Positions 1-8,110 of a stretch of DNA of 64,000 bases are shown here, in pieces. The DNA comes from an uncultured bacterium (GTDB lineage: Bacteria > Bacillota > Clostridia > Oscillospirales > Oscillospiraceae), in contig CAMCCC010000001.1 of the NCBI GenBank assembly GCA_945873205.1, positions 62,001-126,000 of the forward strand. Direction: 5' to 3'. Made by a program: the position numbers and the translations under genes. Positions within the stretch are counted from its first letter, which is position 1. Each line of letters begins with the position of its first letter. Below the pieces are notes generated by a model. The model ran no database searches. It saw only the letters and a list, made by a program, of their open reading frames with translations, and was not told the origin of the DNA.

Positions 1-281
1 TGGATATGATGGAAAAGGCCGGGGCTACCGAGGATGACTGCGACGATCTGGCCGGTCTTGCCGGCAGGGCGGAGGAGTCGGTGGTGAGCATCACCATCAA
101 GGAGCAGGCCGACGGCAACTGCAAGATCTCCGTCCGCTCCAACCCGGAGGTCAGCAGCAGCCAGATCTGCGCCGTCTTTGGCGGCGGCGGCCACGATATG
201 GCTGCCGGCTGCACCATCATGGGCACGCCGGAAAAGGCCAAAGAGCTGCTGCTGCAGGTCATTGACGAGGTCTGGAAATGA
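1..281 (+). CDS. nrnA: DHH/DHHA1 phosphoesterase, C-terminal part (NrnA-like)
   Basis: C-terminal end of a gene that starts before the window; the reading frame is open from base 1, and the listed ATG at 6 is internal. The visible part is a DHHA1 substrate-binding domain ending in the diagnostic glycine-rich motif GGGGHDMAAGC near residue 60 of the fragment. Proteins of this type (NrnA) degrade nanoRNAs and 3'-phosphoadenosine-5'-phosphate in the cytoplasm. The stop overlaps the truB start by 4 bases (ATGA), so the two are translationally coupled. In Clostridia this gene commonly lies between rbfA and truB, which fits. The catalytic DHH motif is outside the window, so nuclease activity cannot be checked here. 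Confidence 0.85.
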   Translation, partial: DMMEKAGATEDDCDDLAGLAGRAEESVVSITIKEQADGNCKISVRSNPEVSSSQICAVFGGGGHDMAAGCTIMGTPEKAKELLLQVIDEVWK

Positions 282-1147
282 ACGGCATCCTGCTGATCGA
301 TAAGCAGCCGGATTGGACCAGCAACGACGTGGTGGCCAAGTTGAAGGGCATCCTGCACCAGCGGCGCATCGGCCACTCCGGCACCCTGGACCCTATGGCC
401 ACCGGGCTGCTGGTGGTGTTTGTGGGCCGGGCCACCCGGGCGGTGGAATTTGCGGAAGGCCATGACAAGCGCTATATCGCCGGGCTGCGCCTGGGCATCA
501 CCACCGATACCCAGGACATTACCGGCAGGGTGCTGGAAGCGAAGGACGTCACTGTCACAAGGGAAGAATTGGAGCAGGCTCTGGTGGGCTTTCGGGGTGA
601 GATTCAGCAGATCCCGCCCATGTATTCCGCCATCAAGCAGAACGGCCGGCGCCTTTACGATATTGCCCGCAAGGGCGGCGAAGTGGAGCGCAAGCCCCGC
701 GCCATCACCATCCATGACCTGCGCGTGATTGACGGGCAGGAAGGGGACTGGCTGCTGGATGTCCGCTGCTCCAAGGGAACTTATGTGCGCACCCTCTGTC
801 ATGACCTGGGCCGGGCCCTGGGCTGCGGCGGCTGTATGAGCAGCCTGCGCCGGGTGGAGGCGGGCCAATTTTCCGTGGATCAGGCTGTGACGCTCTCCCA
901 GGTGCAGCAAATGGCCGATGCAGGCCGGATGGAAGAACTGTTGCTGCCGGTGGACAGCTTGTTTCAGGTGTATCCCCGCTGTACCGCCAGTGCTTCGCAG
1001 GAGAAAAAAATCCGCTGCGGCAACCAGGTGAAAACCGGGCTTGCCGGCGGCGACTACCGTGTCTACACGGAAAGCGGAGAGTTTCTCATGCTGGGCCGGG
1101 TGGAAGACGGTATCATGAAAACAGTAAAGAGCTTTTTTGAGGTATAA
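278..1147 (+). CDS. truB: tRNA pseudouridine(55) synthase TruB
   Basis: Isomerises U55 in the T-loop of tRNAs to pseudouridine. The 289-residue protein has the N-terminal TruB signature GILLIDKQPDW, the catalytic motif GHSGTLDPMATG with the expected nucleophilic Asp at residue 38, and the later motif SKGTYVRTL around residue 165. The length is normal for bacterial TruB without a long PUA extension. The start ATG overlaps the upstream nrnA stop. The following ribF begins 6 bases after the truB stop, so nrnA-truB-ribF is one operon, a classic arrangement downstream of infB and rbfA in Firmicutes. Confidence 0.96.
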   Translation: MNGILLIDKQPDWTSNDVVAKLKGILHQRRIGHSGTLDPMATGLLVVFVGRATRAVEFAEGHDKRYIAGLRLGITTDTQDITGRVLEAKDVTVTREELEQALVGFRGEIQQIPPMYSAIKQNGRRLYDIARKGGEVERKPRAITIHDLRVIDGQEGDWLLDVRCSKGTYVRTLCHDLGRALGCGGCMSSLRRVEAGQFSVDQAVTLSQVQQMADAGRMEELLLPVDSLFQVYPRCTASASQEKKIRCGNQVKTGLAGGDYRVYTESGEFLMLGRVEDGIMKTVKSFFEV

Positions 1148-1153
1148 ACAGGA

Positions 1154-2053
1154 ATGTCAGAGATAAAGAGAGCCATTGCGCTGGGCTTTTTTGACGGCGT
1201 ACACATCGGCCATGGGGCGCTGCTGGAGCGGACCAAGCAGCGGGCGGCCCAGATCGGGGCTATGCCCTCGGTGCTCAGCTTCGACGTGCACCCGGACAAT
1301 CTGGTTTTCGGCAGGGAGACGCCGCTGATCAACAGCGCCATCGGCCGGGAGGACATCATCCGCCGGATCTACGGCATTGACAATGTGGTCTTTCTCCATT
1401 TCAACCAACGCCTGATGCGCATGCCCTGGCAGGACTTTGCCGATAACATCATCCAGGAGCTGAACATCGGCTGGATCGTGGTGGGCCATGATTTCTGCTT
1501 TGGCTACAAGGGCGAGGGAACAGCCCGGCGCTTGCAGGAATATTGTGAGGCACGGGGCATAGGCTGTGATATCATCCAGCCTGTGATGCTGGACGGCCGG
1601 GTGGTCAGCTCCACCTATATCCGCCAGCTGATCGCCGAGGGCGATATGGAGCAGGCCCGGCGTTATCTGGGCCATCCCCACTGCCTGGCCAATATCGTCC
1701 GCTCCGGCTACCATCTGGGTACCAAAATGGGCACGCCCACCATCAACATGTATTTCCCTGACGGGGTGCTGGTGCCCAAGTACGGAGTCTATGTGACCAA
1801 GGTGATCCTGGAGGACGGCAGCAGCTATGTGGCGGCCACCAACGTGGGCCTGCGCCCCACCACCGGGGACAATGAGCGGGCCAATGTGGAGAGCCATATC
1901 CTGGACTACTCCGGCAATCTCTATGACCGGCAGGCCCGGGTGGAGTTCTACTCCTATATCCGCCCCGAACGGAAGTTTGAGGATTTTGACGCCCTTTCCC
2001 GGCAGATCAAGGCCGACGCGGAGACCTCCAGGAATTACTTTTTACAAAATTAA
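1154..2053 (+). CDS. ribF: bifunctional riboflavin kinase / FAD synthetase
   Basis: Phosphorylates riboflavin to FMN and adenylylates FMN to FAD. The N-terminal adenylyltransferase domain carries GFFDGVHIGH (residues 11-20) and the motif SSTYIRQLI around residue 157. The C-terminal flavokinase domain carries GTPTINMYFPDG near residue 195. The usual GxPTAN motif reads GTPTIN here, a small deviation. At 299 residues both domains are complete. It is the third gene of the nrnA-truB-ribF operon. No FMN riboswitch is visible upstream, as expected for an internal operon gene. Confidence 0.95.
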   Translation: MSEIKRAIALGFFDGVHIGHGALLERTKQRAAQIGAMPSVLSFDVHPDNLVFGRETPLINSAIGREDIIRRIYGIDNVVFLHFNQRLMRMPWQDFADNIIQELNIGWIVVGHDFCFGYKGEGTARRLQEYCEARGIGCDIIQPVMLDGRVVSSTYIRQLIAEGDMEQARRYLGHPHCLANIVRSGYHLGTKMGTPTINMYFPDGVLVPKYGVYVTKVILEDGSSYVAATNVGLRPTTGDNERANVESHILDYSGNLYDRQARVEFYSYIRPERKFEDFDALSRQIKADAETSRNYFLQN

Positions 2054-2119
2054 TCATCGGTTCACAGTTTCCTCATAAAGATATGATAGCTTGAACACAT
2101 ATGGAACGGAGGGAAACAA

Positions 2120-2995
2120 ATGCCTGAAAACGAGAACAATCAAAGCCCGAAGAAAAAGAGAGGCTTTTTGTGGGTAATCATTATTATATTGATGGTGGTG
2201 CTGGCGGCTGTCATCGGCGGCTACGCCCTGTGCCAGTATTATGGCACGCCCGCATGGCTTTCCGGCATTTTGCCCGGAAATGAGGTTATTGCTCCGGCAC
2301 CCGCGGAGGAGACGGTTGAACCGCTTACCATCGCTCCGCCGGCCCCTGTGAAAACAAGCCCTGTTCCCACACAGACCCCACAGGCATCCGACCTTGAAGA
2401 ACCAAAAGAGAGTACGCAGCCTGAGACGCCTGTAGCCACTGCGGTTCCCACCCCGGCTGTTACCGCCACGCCAACCATCGGCGCTGACGCCGCAGCGGAA
2501 GCTGCTTTGAAGCACAGCAAGGTGAACGAGAAGGACGCGGACGTCAGCTCTGTGCTGCTGGTGGAGCAGAACGGTATGATGCTCTATGAGGTCTGCTTCA
2601 GCACCAAGGACAATCAGTATGAGTACCTTCTGGACGCTAGCACCGGCCGGGTGGAAAGCTGGAGAAAGGCCGCCATTGCCGAGGCTGTGACGGAGCCTGC
2701 CATTGCCGCTTCCGGCGAAATGAAGCCCGCGGCCAGCCCGGAACCCACGGCTACCCCGGCGCCGGAGAAGGACGCAACCGTGCTCATCGGTGAGGATGAG
2801 GCCAAAAAGCTGGCCATGGGCCATGCCAACATCACCGAGAAGGACCTGAGCAGCATTGAATGTAAGCTGGAGCTGGATGGGCTGAGCCTGATTTACGACA
2901 TTGAGATGAAAACAAAACTGATGGAATACGACTATGAGGTCGACGCCATCGGCGGGGAGATCATCAGCTTTGACATTGCGCCGCTGAAAAAATAA
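2120..2995 (+). CDS. membrane-anchored protein with two PepSY domains
   Basis: A 291-residue protein with a lysine-rich N-terminus, one transmembrane helix at about residues 16-38, a Pro/Thr/Glu-rich linker (about 55-115), a PepSY-type domain (about 117-180), a second Pro-rich linker and a second PepSY-type domain (about 215-288). Each domain begins with the same pattern IGxDxAxxxAL and ends with a strand-rich segment mentioning the conserved tyrosines. PepSY domains are usually extracytoplasmic and are thought to modulate peptidases or bind ligands; the actual role here is unknown. The start is supported by GGAGGGA 5-11 bases upstream of the ATG. It is monocistronic, bounded downstream by a terminator. 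Confidence 0.8.
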   Translation: MPENENNQSPKKKRGFLWVIIIILMVVLAAVIGGYALCQYYGTPAWLSGILPGNEVIAPAPAEETVEPLTIAPPAPVKTSPVPTQTPQASDLEEPKESTQPETPVATAVPTPAVTATPTIGADAAAEAALKHSKVNEKDADVSSVLLVEQNGMMLYEVCFSTKDNQYEYLLDASTGRVESWRKAAIAEAVTEPAIAASGEMKPAASPEPTATPAPEKDATVLIGEDEAKKLAMGHANITEKDLSSIECKLELDGLSLIYDIEMKTKLMEYDYEVDAIGGEIISFDIAPLKK

Positions 2996-3003
2996 CATAA
3001 AGC

Positions 3004-3043
3004 AGAACGCCGGACGTCATATGACAGCCGGCGTTCTTTTTCC
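3004..3043. terminator. bidirectional intrinsic terminator
   Basis: A perfect 10-bp stem (AGAACGCCGG / CCGGCGTTCT) with a 14-nt loop is followed by TTTTTCCC on the + strand. It lies between the convergent PepSY gene and the hydrolase gene and can serve both. Confidence 0.8.
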
Positions 3044-3044
3044 C

Positions 3045-3977
3045 TTACTTGACCTTCTCCTGAAGCCAGGCCAGGATGTCATGATAAACGTCGTATTTGT
3101 TCACTTCGTTCAGCATTTCATGGCGGCCGCCGGGGTAGAGGCGGATCATCACATCATGCAGTCCCGCGTCACAGAAGGCCTTATAGGCACGCTCCACGCC
3201 TTTTCCGTTGTCGCCCACCGGGTCGCAGTCGCCGGACATGAAGTAGATGGGCTGGGTTCTGCTCATGGTGTTGATGTTCTTCTGGTCGGTGATGAATTTG
3301 ATGCCGCCCATCATATCCCGGAACAGGCTCACCGTGGCCACAAAGCCGCAGAGGGGGTCGGCAATGTACTTGTCCACCTGGGCTTCATCTCTGCTGAGCC
3401 AGTCAAATTCCGTGCGGGGATTTTCAAAGCCCTTGTTGTAGGCGCCGAAGGCGATGGCGTTCAGCTTCTCGCCCACCTTCCGGGGGCCATAGAGTTTCAC
3501 TGCCGCACTGGCCAGGGCGTAGCCGCTGAGTACCATGGCCTTGGCCTGGTGGCCGGTGCCGCTGAGGATGGCGGCGTCATATTTGCCGGGGTATCTGATC
3601 AGGTAGGTGCGGGTGAGAAAGCTGCCCATACTGTGGCCAAACATCACATAGGGCAGGCCGGGATGCTCCTTCACCGTCCGGTCATGCAGCTTTTCCATAT
3701 CCCGCAGCACATAGTTCCAACCGTCCCTGGCGGCGAAGAAGCCCAAATCCTCCGGGCCGTTGATGGATTTGCCGTGGCCCAGATGGTCGTTGGCCACCAC
3801 AAGGTAGCCGTTTTGGGCCAGAAACTCCATAAACTCCCGATAGCGGTCAATGTGCTCGGCAATGCCATGGGCGATCTGGACAATGGCTTTGGGCTCCCCA
3901 TCGGGCAGGCACTTCAAAGCGCGGATGCGGTTCATGCCGGTGGATGAGGTGAAATAGAATTCCTGAAAACTGGGCAT
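3045..3977 (-). CDS. alpha/beta hydrolase (monoglyceride lipase / lysophospholipase-like, S33)
   Basis: A 310-residue serine hydrolase of the monoacylglycerol lipase-like (Hydrolase_4) group. The nucleophile elbow GHSMGS puts Ser at residue 116, the acidic residue is probably Asp252 in SGDCDPVG, and the catalytic His is 286 in GGRHEM. An oxyanion-hole HG motif (AHGIAEH, near 37) is also present. There is no signal peptide, so it should act in the cytoplasm on small lipid esters; the substrate cannot be read from sequence. AAGGAGGAG lies just upstream of the ATG. It is a single-gene transcription unit, divergent from dut. Confidence 0.88.
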   Translation of the reverse strand: MPSFQEFYFTSSTGMNRIRALKCLPDGEPKAIVQIAHGIAEHIDRYREFMEFLAQNGYLVVANDHLGHGKSINGPEDLGFFAARDGWNYVLRDMEKLHDRTVKEHPGLPYVMFGHSMGSFLTRTYLIRYPGKYDAAILSGTGHQAKAMVLSGYALASAAVKLYGPRKVGEKLNAIAFGAYNKGFENPRTEFDWLSRDEAQVDKYIADPLCGFVATVSLFRDMMGGIKFITDQKNINTMSRTQPIYFMSGDCDPVGDNGKGVERAYKAFCDAGLHDVMIRLYPGGRHEMLNEVNKYDVYHDILAWLQEKVK

Positions 3978-4031
3978 GGAAAACTCCTCCTTATCGTGTT
4001 ATACTGAATTTCGGATATTATATGCTTTTAT

Positions 4032-4058
4032 ATTATACTTAACCAGAAAAGAAGTCAA
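4032..4058 (-). promoter_or_regulatory. possible sigma-A promoter for the hydrolase gene
   Basis: On the minus strand TTGACT is followed after 15 bases by a perfect TATAAT. The hexamers are good but the spacer is short, so the pairing is tentative. The surrounding divergent intergenic region (3978-4084) is strongly AT-rich and must also hold a dut promoter, which I could not place confidently. Confidence 0.35.
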
Positions 4059-4084
4059 CCAAAACAGGGGAAAGGGAACAGCGG

Positions 4085-4513
4085 ATGAAGGTTTATATCA
4101 AGTATTTTGACCAGGACATCACCAGAATTGAGAAGATCAGCCAGGGGGATTGGATCGACCTGCGCGCCGCCGAGGACGTGGAGATGAAGGCCGGGGAGCT
4201 GCGTGTGATCCGCCTGGGGGTGGGGATGATCCTGCCGGAGGGATATGAGGCCCATGTGGCTCCCCGCAGCAGCACCTATAAGAATTTCGGCATCATCCAG
4301 ACCAACAGCATCGGCATCATTGATAATTCCTACTGCGGCGAGGAGGATGAGTGGAAGATGTCCGCCTATGCCCTGCGGGACACGGTGATCCACAAAAATG
4401 ACCGCATCTGCCAGTTCCGTATTGTGGAGAAGCAGCCGGATTTTGAGTTGGTCACGGTAGATCATCTGAAAGAAAAAAGCCGGGGCGGCTTCGGCTCCAC
4501 CGGCAAAGCCTGA
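4085..4513 (+). CDS. dut: dUTP diphosphatase
   Basis: Hydrolyses dUTP to dUMP and pyrophosphate, keeping uracil out of DNA and feeding thymidylate synthesis. The 142-residue trimeric-type dUTPase shows motif 2 APRSST, motif 3 [14 protein letters not shown], motif 4 NDRICQFRI and the glycine-rich C-terminal motif 5 [10 protein letters not shown], so all active-site motifs are present. Motif 3 carries extra acidic residues relative to the E. coli type, which matches a variant I associate with Clostridia. It stands alone between a divergent hydrolase and a terminator. Confidence 0.95.
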   Translation: MKVYIKYFDQDITRIEKISQGDWIDLRAAEDVEMKAGELRVIRLGVGMILPEGYEAHVAPRSSTYKNFGIIQTNSIGIIDNSYCGEEDEWKMSAYALRDTVIHKNDRICQFRIVEKQPDFELVTVDHLKEKSRGGFGSTGKA

Positions 4514-4532
4514 GCTAAATTCAACAAATAAG

Positions 4533-4557
4533 GTCTGTCCTCGGGGCAGACTTTTTT
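4533..4557 (+). terminator. intrinsic terminator after dut
   Basis: GTCTGTCC / GGGCAGAC stem (one G-T wobble) with a 3-nt loop, followed by TTTTTTA. Confidence 0.8.
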
Positions 4558-4644
4558 AATAGACTGTGAATAAAAGCCCCACAGCGAAACCAATCATTTC
4601 CTTTTCACGTCTGAAAAAGCAGAAGCAAAAAAGGAGGGAAAGCT

Positions 4645-6726
4645 GTGCGAAAGACAAAATTTATTGCCTGGCTCCTGCTTATTGCGTTGCTGCTGTCCGC
4701 CTGCGGTAAAGGGAACGCCAGTCCGCGAATGAAAACAACAGCGGAAAAACAAAACGCCGATACCAAGACCTGGACAGGCCAGGGCGGCAGCTACGCTGCC
4801 CATCTGATGCCGCTTGCTGACTATGCCGGCGGCTATCAGGATGTTTACACTTTGCTGCCCAAGGAAGAGCATGTATACTGTATAGCCTGGAACTATGACG
4901 AAACAGATATGCATCTGCTGGTAGACGGAGCAGAGATAGGAACCGTACCAGGCAGCGTTTGTTCTGCGCACGCATCCCCGGACGGCCTGTGGCTCCTGAG
5001 CGAGGAAGAAAGCGGGATGCGCTTGCGGCTGATTTCCCCGGAAGGGGAGCAGCTGCGGGATGTCCTTTTCCCCCAGCTTTCTGCCGCATCGGTGGAGCAG
5101 GTGCGGTGCATGGAGGACCGGCTCTGCTTCATCAACAGCGGCCAACTGCTGGTGATGGACGGGGAAGGGCAGCAGCTCAGCAGTTCGGCACTGCCGGCGG
5201 CGGAAATGAAGCTGCGCCTGTCTGCCGGGGGACAGATTTATGCTGTGTCAAGCAGCCCGGAGGGCAGCAGCTTTTACAGCCTTGACCGGGACAGCGGCCA
5301 GCTTACCGCCGCCTTTCAGGCCCCGGCGGGCGCCGTTTATGACGGCGGGGGAGAGGACCCCTTCCTTCTGAAAACCAAGGATGGCCTGTACCGGCTGGCT
5401 GAGGACGGAAGCACCCAGCCCATTGTCATCTGGGAGGAATGCGGCATCAGCATGGGGGAGTTGTACGGCGTCTTTCCGATGGGCCAGGGGAAATACGTCT
5501 GCCGCACCATGAATGGCTATTATGAACTGCTGCCGGTTGCGCCGGAGGACATTCAGGAGAAAATCCAGCTGCGGCTGGTGACGGTCTTTCCCGGTGGCTT
5601 CAGTGGTCTGTCAAAAGCGGTGACCGCCTTCAACGCCCAGAGCGAAAGCTACCAGGTACATCTGGAGGATTACAGCCAGGGCATGGCCCTGGATAAGGAG
5701 CAGGCTCAGCTGCGGCTGAACACAGAGATCATCAGCGGCAAGGGGCCGGATATGATCTGCTTTGAAGGGCTGCTCTCTCCCTATCCCTATATTGGCAAGG
5801 GCCTGCTTGTGGATCTGAGGCCGCTGATGGAACAGGATGACCAGGTCCACCCGGAGGACATATTACTGTCAAAGGCCCTGGAGCATAAGGGCGGCATTTA
5901 CCTGATGGGGGATGCCTTTGCCCTGCCCACCCTGGAGGCCCGGACTGCCGACTTTGGGGATCGCTTCGGCTGGACTCTAGAGGAATACCGGCAGATCGAC
6001 AGCCAGCTGCAGGATGGGCAGATGTGCATCTATAACCTGACCAGGGGGACCTACCTGAACGAGGTGGCTTCCAGATATATCCGCCAGGCGGTGGACTGGG
6101 ATGCCGGCACCTGTGACTTCGATAACGCGGAATTCAAGCAGGTGCTGCAGACCGCCCTGGAGCTGCGGGAGACGCCGGAGGACCCCAACAACATGGTCTT
6201 TGGTCCCGGCGAACCCCAGGTCGCTGCGGGGACCCAGGTGACCAATGCCGTTTTTACCACCCGGGTCTATGACCTGGCCCAGTCGGAGAGAGCGGCCGGC
6301 TGCCCCATGAGCTTTATCGGCTGGCCCACCGCAGACGGCAGCTGCGGCACAGACGCCTATCTGAACCGGGCTGTGGGCATATGCAGCCAAAGCGAGTACC
6401 AGGAAGGCTGCTGGGCCTTTATCAAGTTCATGCTGACCCAGGTAAACACCGATGAGCAGGGCCTTTATGTCTATCGCCCGGCCATGGAGGAGAGCATCCG
6501 CAAGGCCATGGCGGATGAAAATTGCCCCGTAAAAATGAGCAGTGACGATGTGGAGAAGTTGATGGCCCTGATCGGCGCCGTGGAAAACATTCAGGTCTAT
6601 GACCAGGCCATTATGAGCATCATCAAGGAGGCCTGCGCCGCCATGTTCAACGGCGACAAGACCGTGGATGAGACGGCAAAACTGATCCAGTCCCGGGCAA
6701 GCATCTATGTGGCGGAGCAAAAGTAA
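4645..6726 (+). CDS. extracellular solute-binding lipoprotein with N-terminal propeller-like half
   Basis: A 693-residue lipoprotein. The GTG start is fixed by AAGGAGGG at 4631-4638. The signal peptide ends in the lipobox LLSAC, giving a lipidated Cys near residue 20. Residues about 75-300 hold repeated strand-rich segments (for example ASPDGLWLLSEE) that resemble beta-propeller blades. Residues about 310-690 resemble family 1 extracellular solute-binding proteins (for example GKGPDMICFEG and the C-terminal helices). Such proteins sit on the outer face of the membrane and usually deliver sugars or oligosaccharides to an ABC importer. No permease or ATPase gene is adjacent, so the partner and ligand are unknown. 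Confidence 0.8.
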   Translation: MRKTKFIAWLLLIALLLSACGKGNASPRMKTTAEKQNADTKTWTGQGGSYAAHLMPLADYAGGYQDVYTLLPKEEHVYCIAWNYDETDMHLLVDGAEIGTVPGSVCSAHASPDGLWLLSEEESGMRLRLISPEGEQLRDVLFPQLSAASVEQVRCMEDRLCFINSGQLLVMDGEGQQLSSSALPAAEMKLRLSAGGQIYAVSSSPEGSSFYSLDRDSGQLTAAFQAPAGAVYDGGGEDPFLLKTKDGLYRLAEDGSTQPIVIWEECGISMGELYGVFPMGQGKYVCRTMNGYYELLPVAPEDIQEKIQLRLVTVFPGGFSGLSKAVTAFNAQSESYQVHLEDYSQGMALDKEQAQLRLNTEIISGKGPDMICFEGLLSPYPYIGKGLLVDLRPLMEQDDQVHPEDILLSKALEHKGGIYLMGDAFALPTLEARTADFGDRFGWTLEEYRQIDSQLQDGQMCIYNLTRGTYLNEVASRYIRQAVDWDAGTCDFDNAEFKQVLQTALELRETPEDPNNMVFGPGEPQVAAGTQVTNAVFTTRVYDLAQSERAAGCPMSFIGWPTADGSCGTDAYLNRAVGICSQSEYQEGCWAFIKFMLTQVNTDEQGLYVYRPAMEESIRKAMADENCPVKMSSDDVEKLMALIGAVENIQVYDQAIMSIIKEACAAMFNGDKTVDETAKLIQSRASIYVAEQK

Positions 6727-6744
6727 ATACGCTGAAAAACGCAA

Positions 6745-6777
6745 AAACCCCAGGCATGAACGTCATGCCTGGGGTTT
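6745..6777. terminator. bidirectional terminator between convergent lipoprotein gene and ackA
   Basis: A perfect 15-bp inverted repeat (AAACCCCAGGCATGA and its complement) with a 3-nt loop. On the minus strand it runs into GGGGTTTTTGCG, a good U-tract for ackA; the + strand tract is shorter. Confidence 0.85.
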
Positions 6778-6798
6778 GACTGTTTTCCGGTAAGTTAC

Positions 6799-7995
6799 TC
6801 AGCCGACGATGTCGCGGGTATCGCGGGCGATGACCAGCTCCTCGTTGGTGGGGATGACAAAGACCTTGACCTTGGAGTCGGGGGTGGAGATCATGATGTC
6901 CTCGCCCCGCTTGGAATTGGCCACGGGATCGATGGTGACGCCCAGATAGCCGAAGTAGCTGGCGATGGCGGCACGGGTCTCCTTGCTGTTCTCGCCCACA
7001 CCGGCGGTGAAGATGATGGCGTCCACGCCGTTCATGGCGGCGACGTAGGAGCCGGCCACCTTGGCCACCCAGTAGTGGAACATGTCCAGAGCAAGCTGAG
7101 CACGCTCGTTGCCCTCGGCAGCGGCAGCGTCCAGATCACGGAAGTCGGAGGACACGCCGGAGACGCCCAGAACGCCGGACTTCTTGTTCAGGATGTTCAG
7201 CATCTCGTCGATGTTGTAGCCGTACTTGTTCATCAGGAACTGGATCACGCCGGCGTCCAGATCGCCGCAGCGGGTGCCCATGGGCAGGCCCACCAGGGGA
7301 GTGAAGCCCATGGAGGTGTCCACACTCTTGCCGCCGTCAATGGCGCAGATGGAGGAACCGTTGCCCATGTGGCAGGAGATCAGCTTCAGCTCTTCAATGG
7401 GGCGGCCCATCATCTCGGCGCAGCGGGCGGATACGTAACGGTGAGAGGTGCCGTGGAAGCCGTAGCGGCGGATGCCGTCGTTTTTATAGTACTCATAAGG
7501 AACGGCGTATGTAAAGGCCTTGCCGGGCATGGTCTGGTGGAAGGCGGTGTCGAACACGGCCACCATGGGCACGTCGCCCATAACTGCCTTGCAGGCGTTG
7601 ATGCCGGTGATGTTGGCGGGGTTATGCAGGGGAGCGAAGGGGATGCATTCCTCCAGCGCGGCCATGACAGCATCGTCAATCCGCACGGAGCTGGCAAACT
7701 TCTCACCGCCATGGACCACACGGTGACCAACTGCGTCGATCTCCTTCATGGAGCCAACAACGCCGTACTCTGCGCTGGTGAGCTTATCGATGACAGCGGC
7801 AATAGCCTCAGAGTGGGTGGGCATGGGCACATCTTCATTAAAAACGCTCTTGCCGCCCACCATGGGGGTGTGCTTCAGATGGCCGTCGATGCCGATGCGC
7901 TCGCAAAGGCCCTTGGCCATGACCTGCTCGGTCTCCATATCGATGAGCTGATACTTCAAAGAGGAGCTGCCGGCGTTGATAACAAGAATTTTCAT
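6799..7995 (-). CDS. ackA: acetate kinase
   Basis: Interconverts acetyl phosphate plus ADP with acetate plus ATP, the substrate-level phosphorylation step of acetate fermentation. The 398-residue ASKHA-fold protein has the N-terminal signature [13 protein letters not shown], the central motifs [10 protein letters not shown] and CHMGNGSS, and the C-terminal motif TAGVGENS. The length is standard. AAAGGA precedes the ATG. No pta gene is adjacent. It is transcribed divergently from tmcAL, whose product consumes acetate, across a 115-bp AT-rich spacer. Confidence 0.97.
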   Translation of the reverse strand: MKILVINAGSSSLKYQLIDMETEQVMAKGLCERIGIDGHLKHTPMVGGKSVFNEDVPMPTHSEAIAAVIDKLTSAEYGVVGSMKEIDAVGHRVVHGGEKFASSVRIDDAVMAALEECIPFAPLHNPANITGINACKAVMGDVPMVAVFDTAFHQTMPGKAFTYAVPYEYYKNDGIRRYGFHGTSHRYVSARCAEMMGRPIEELKLISCHMGNGSSICAIDGGKSVDTSMGFTPLVGLPMGTRCGDLDAGVIQFLMNKYGYNIDEMLNILNKKSGVLGVSGVSSDFRDLDAAAAEGNERAQLALDMFHYWVAKVAGSYVAAMNGVDAIIFTAGVGENSKETRAAIASYFGYLGVTIDPVANSKRGEDIMISTPDSKVKVFVIPTNEELVIARDTRDIVG

Positions 7996-8110
7996 TATTT
8001 CGTTCCTTTCTATTGTAAATGGTTCAAGGATTGAGTAAAATGTTCATACCTTATCCATTGTAATACAAACGGAAAAAATTGCAAGAACTTTTTATCAGTA
8101 AGGAGCGGCC

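Noticed and set aside
1100-1160. FMN riboswitch ahead of ribF
   Set aside because: The truB-ribF gap is only 6 bases and no RFN-like conserved segments are present.
3021-3947. 308-codon + strand ORF opposite the alpha/beta hydrolase and 7075-8034 opposite ackA
   Set aside because: Same shadow effect; the minus-strand genes have complete catalytic motifs and proper ribosome sites.
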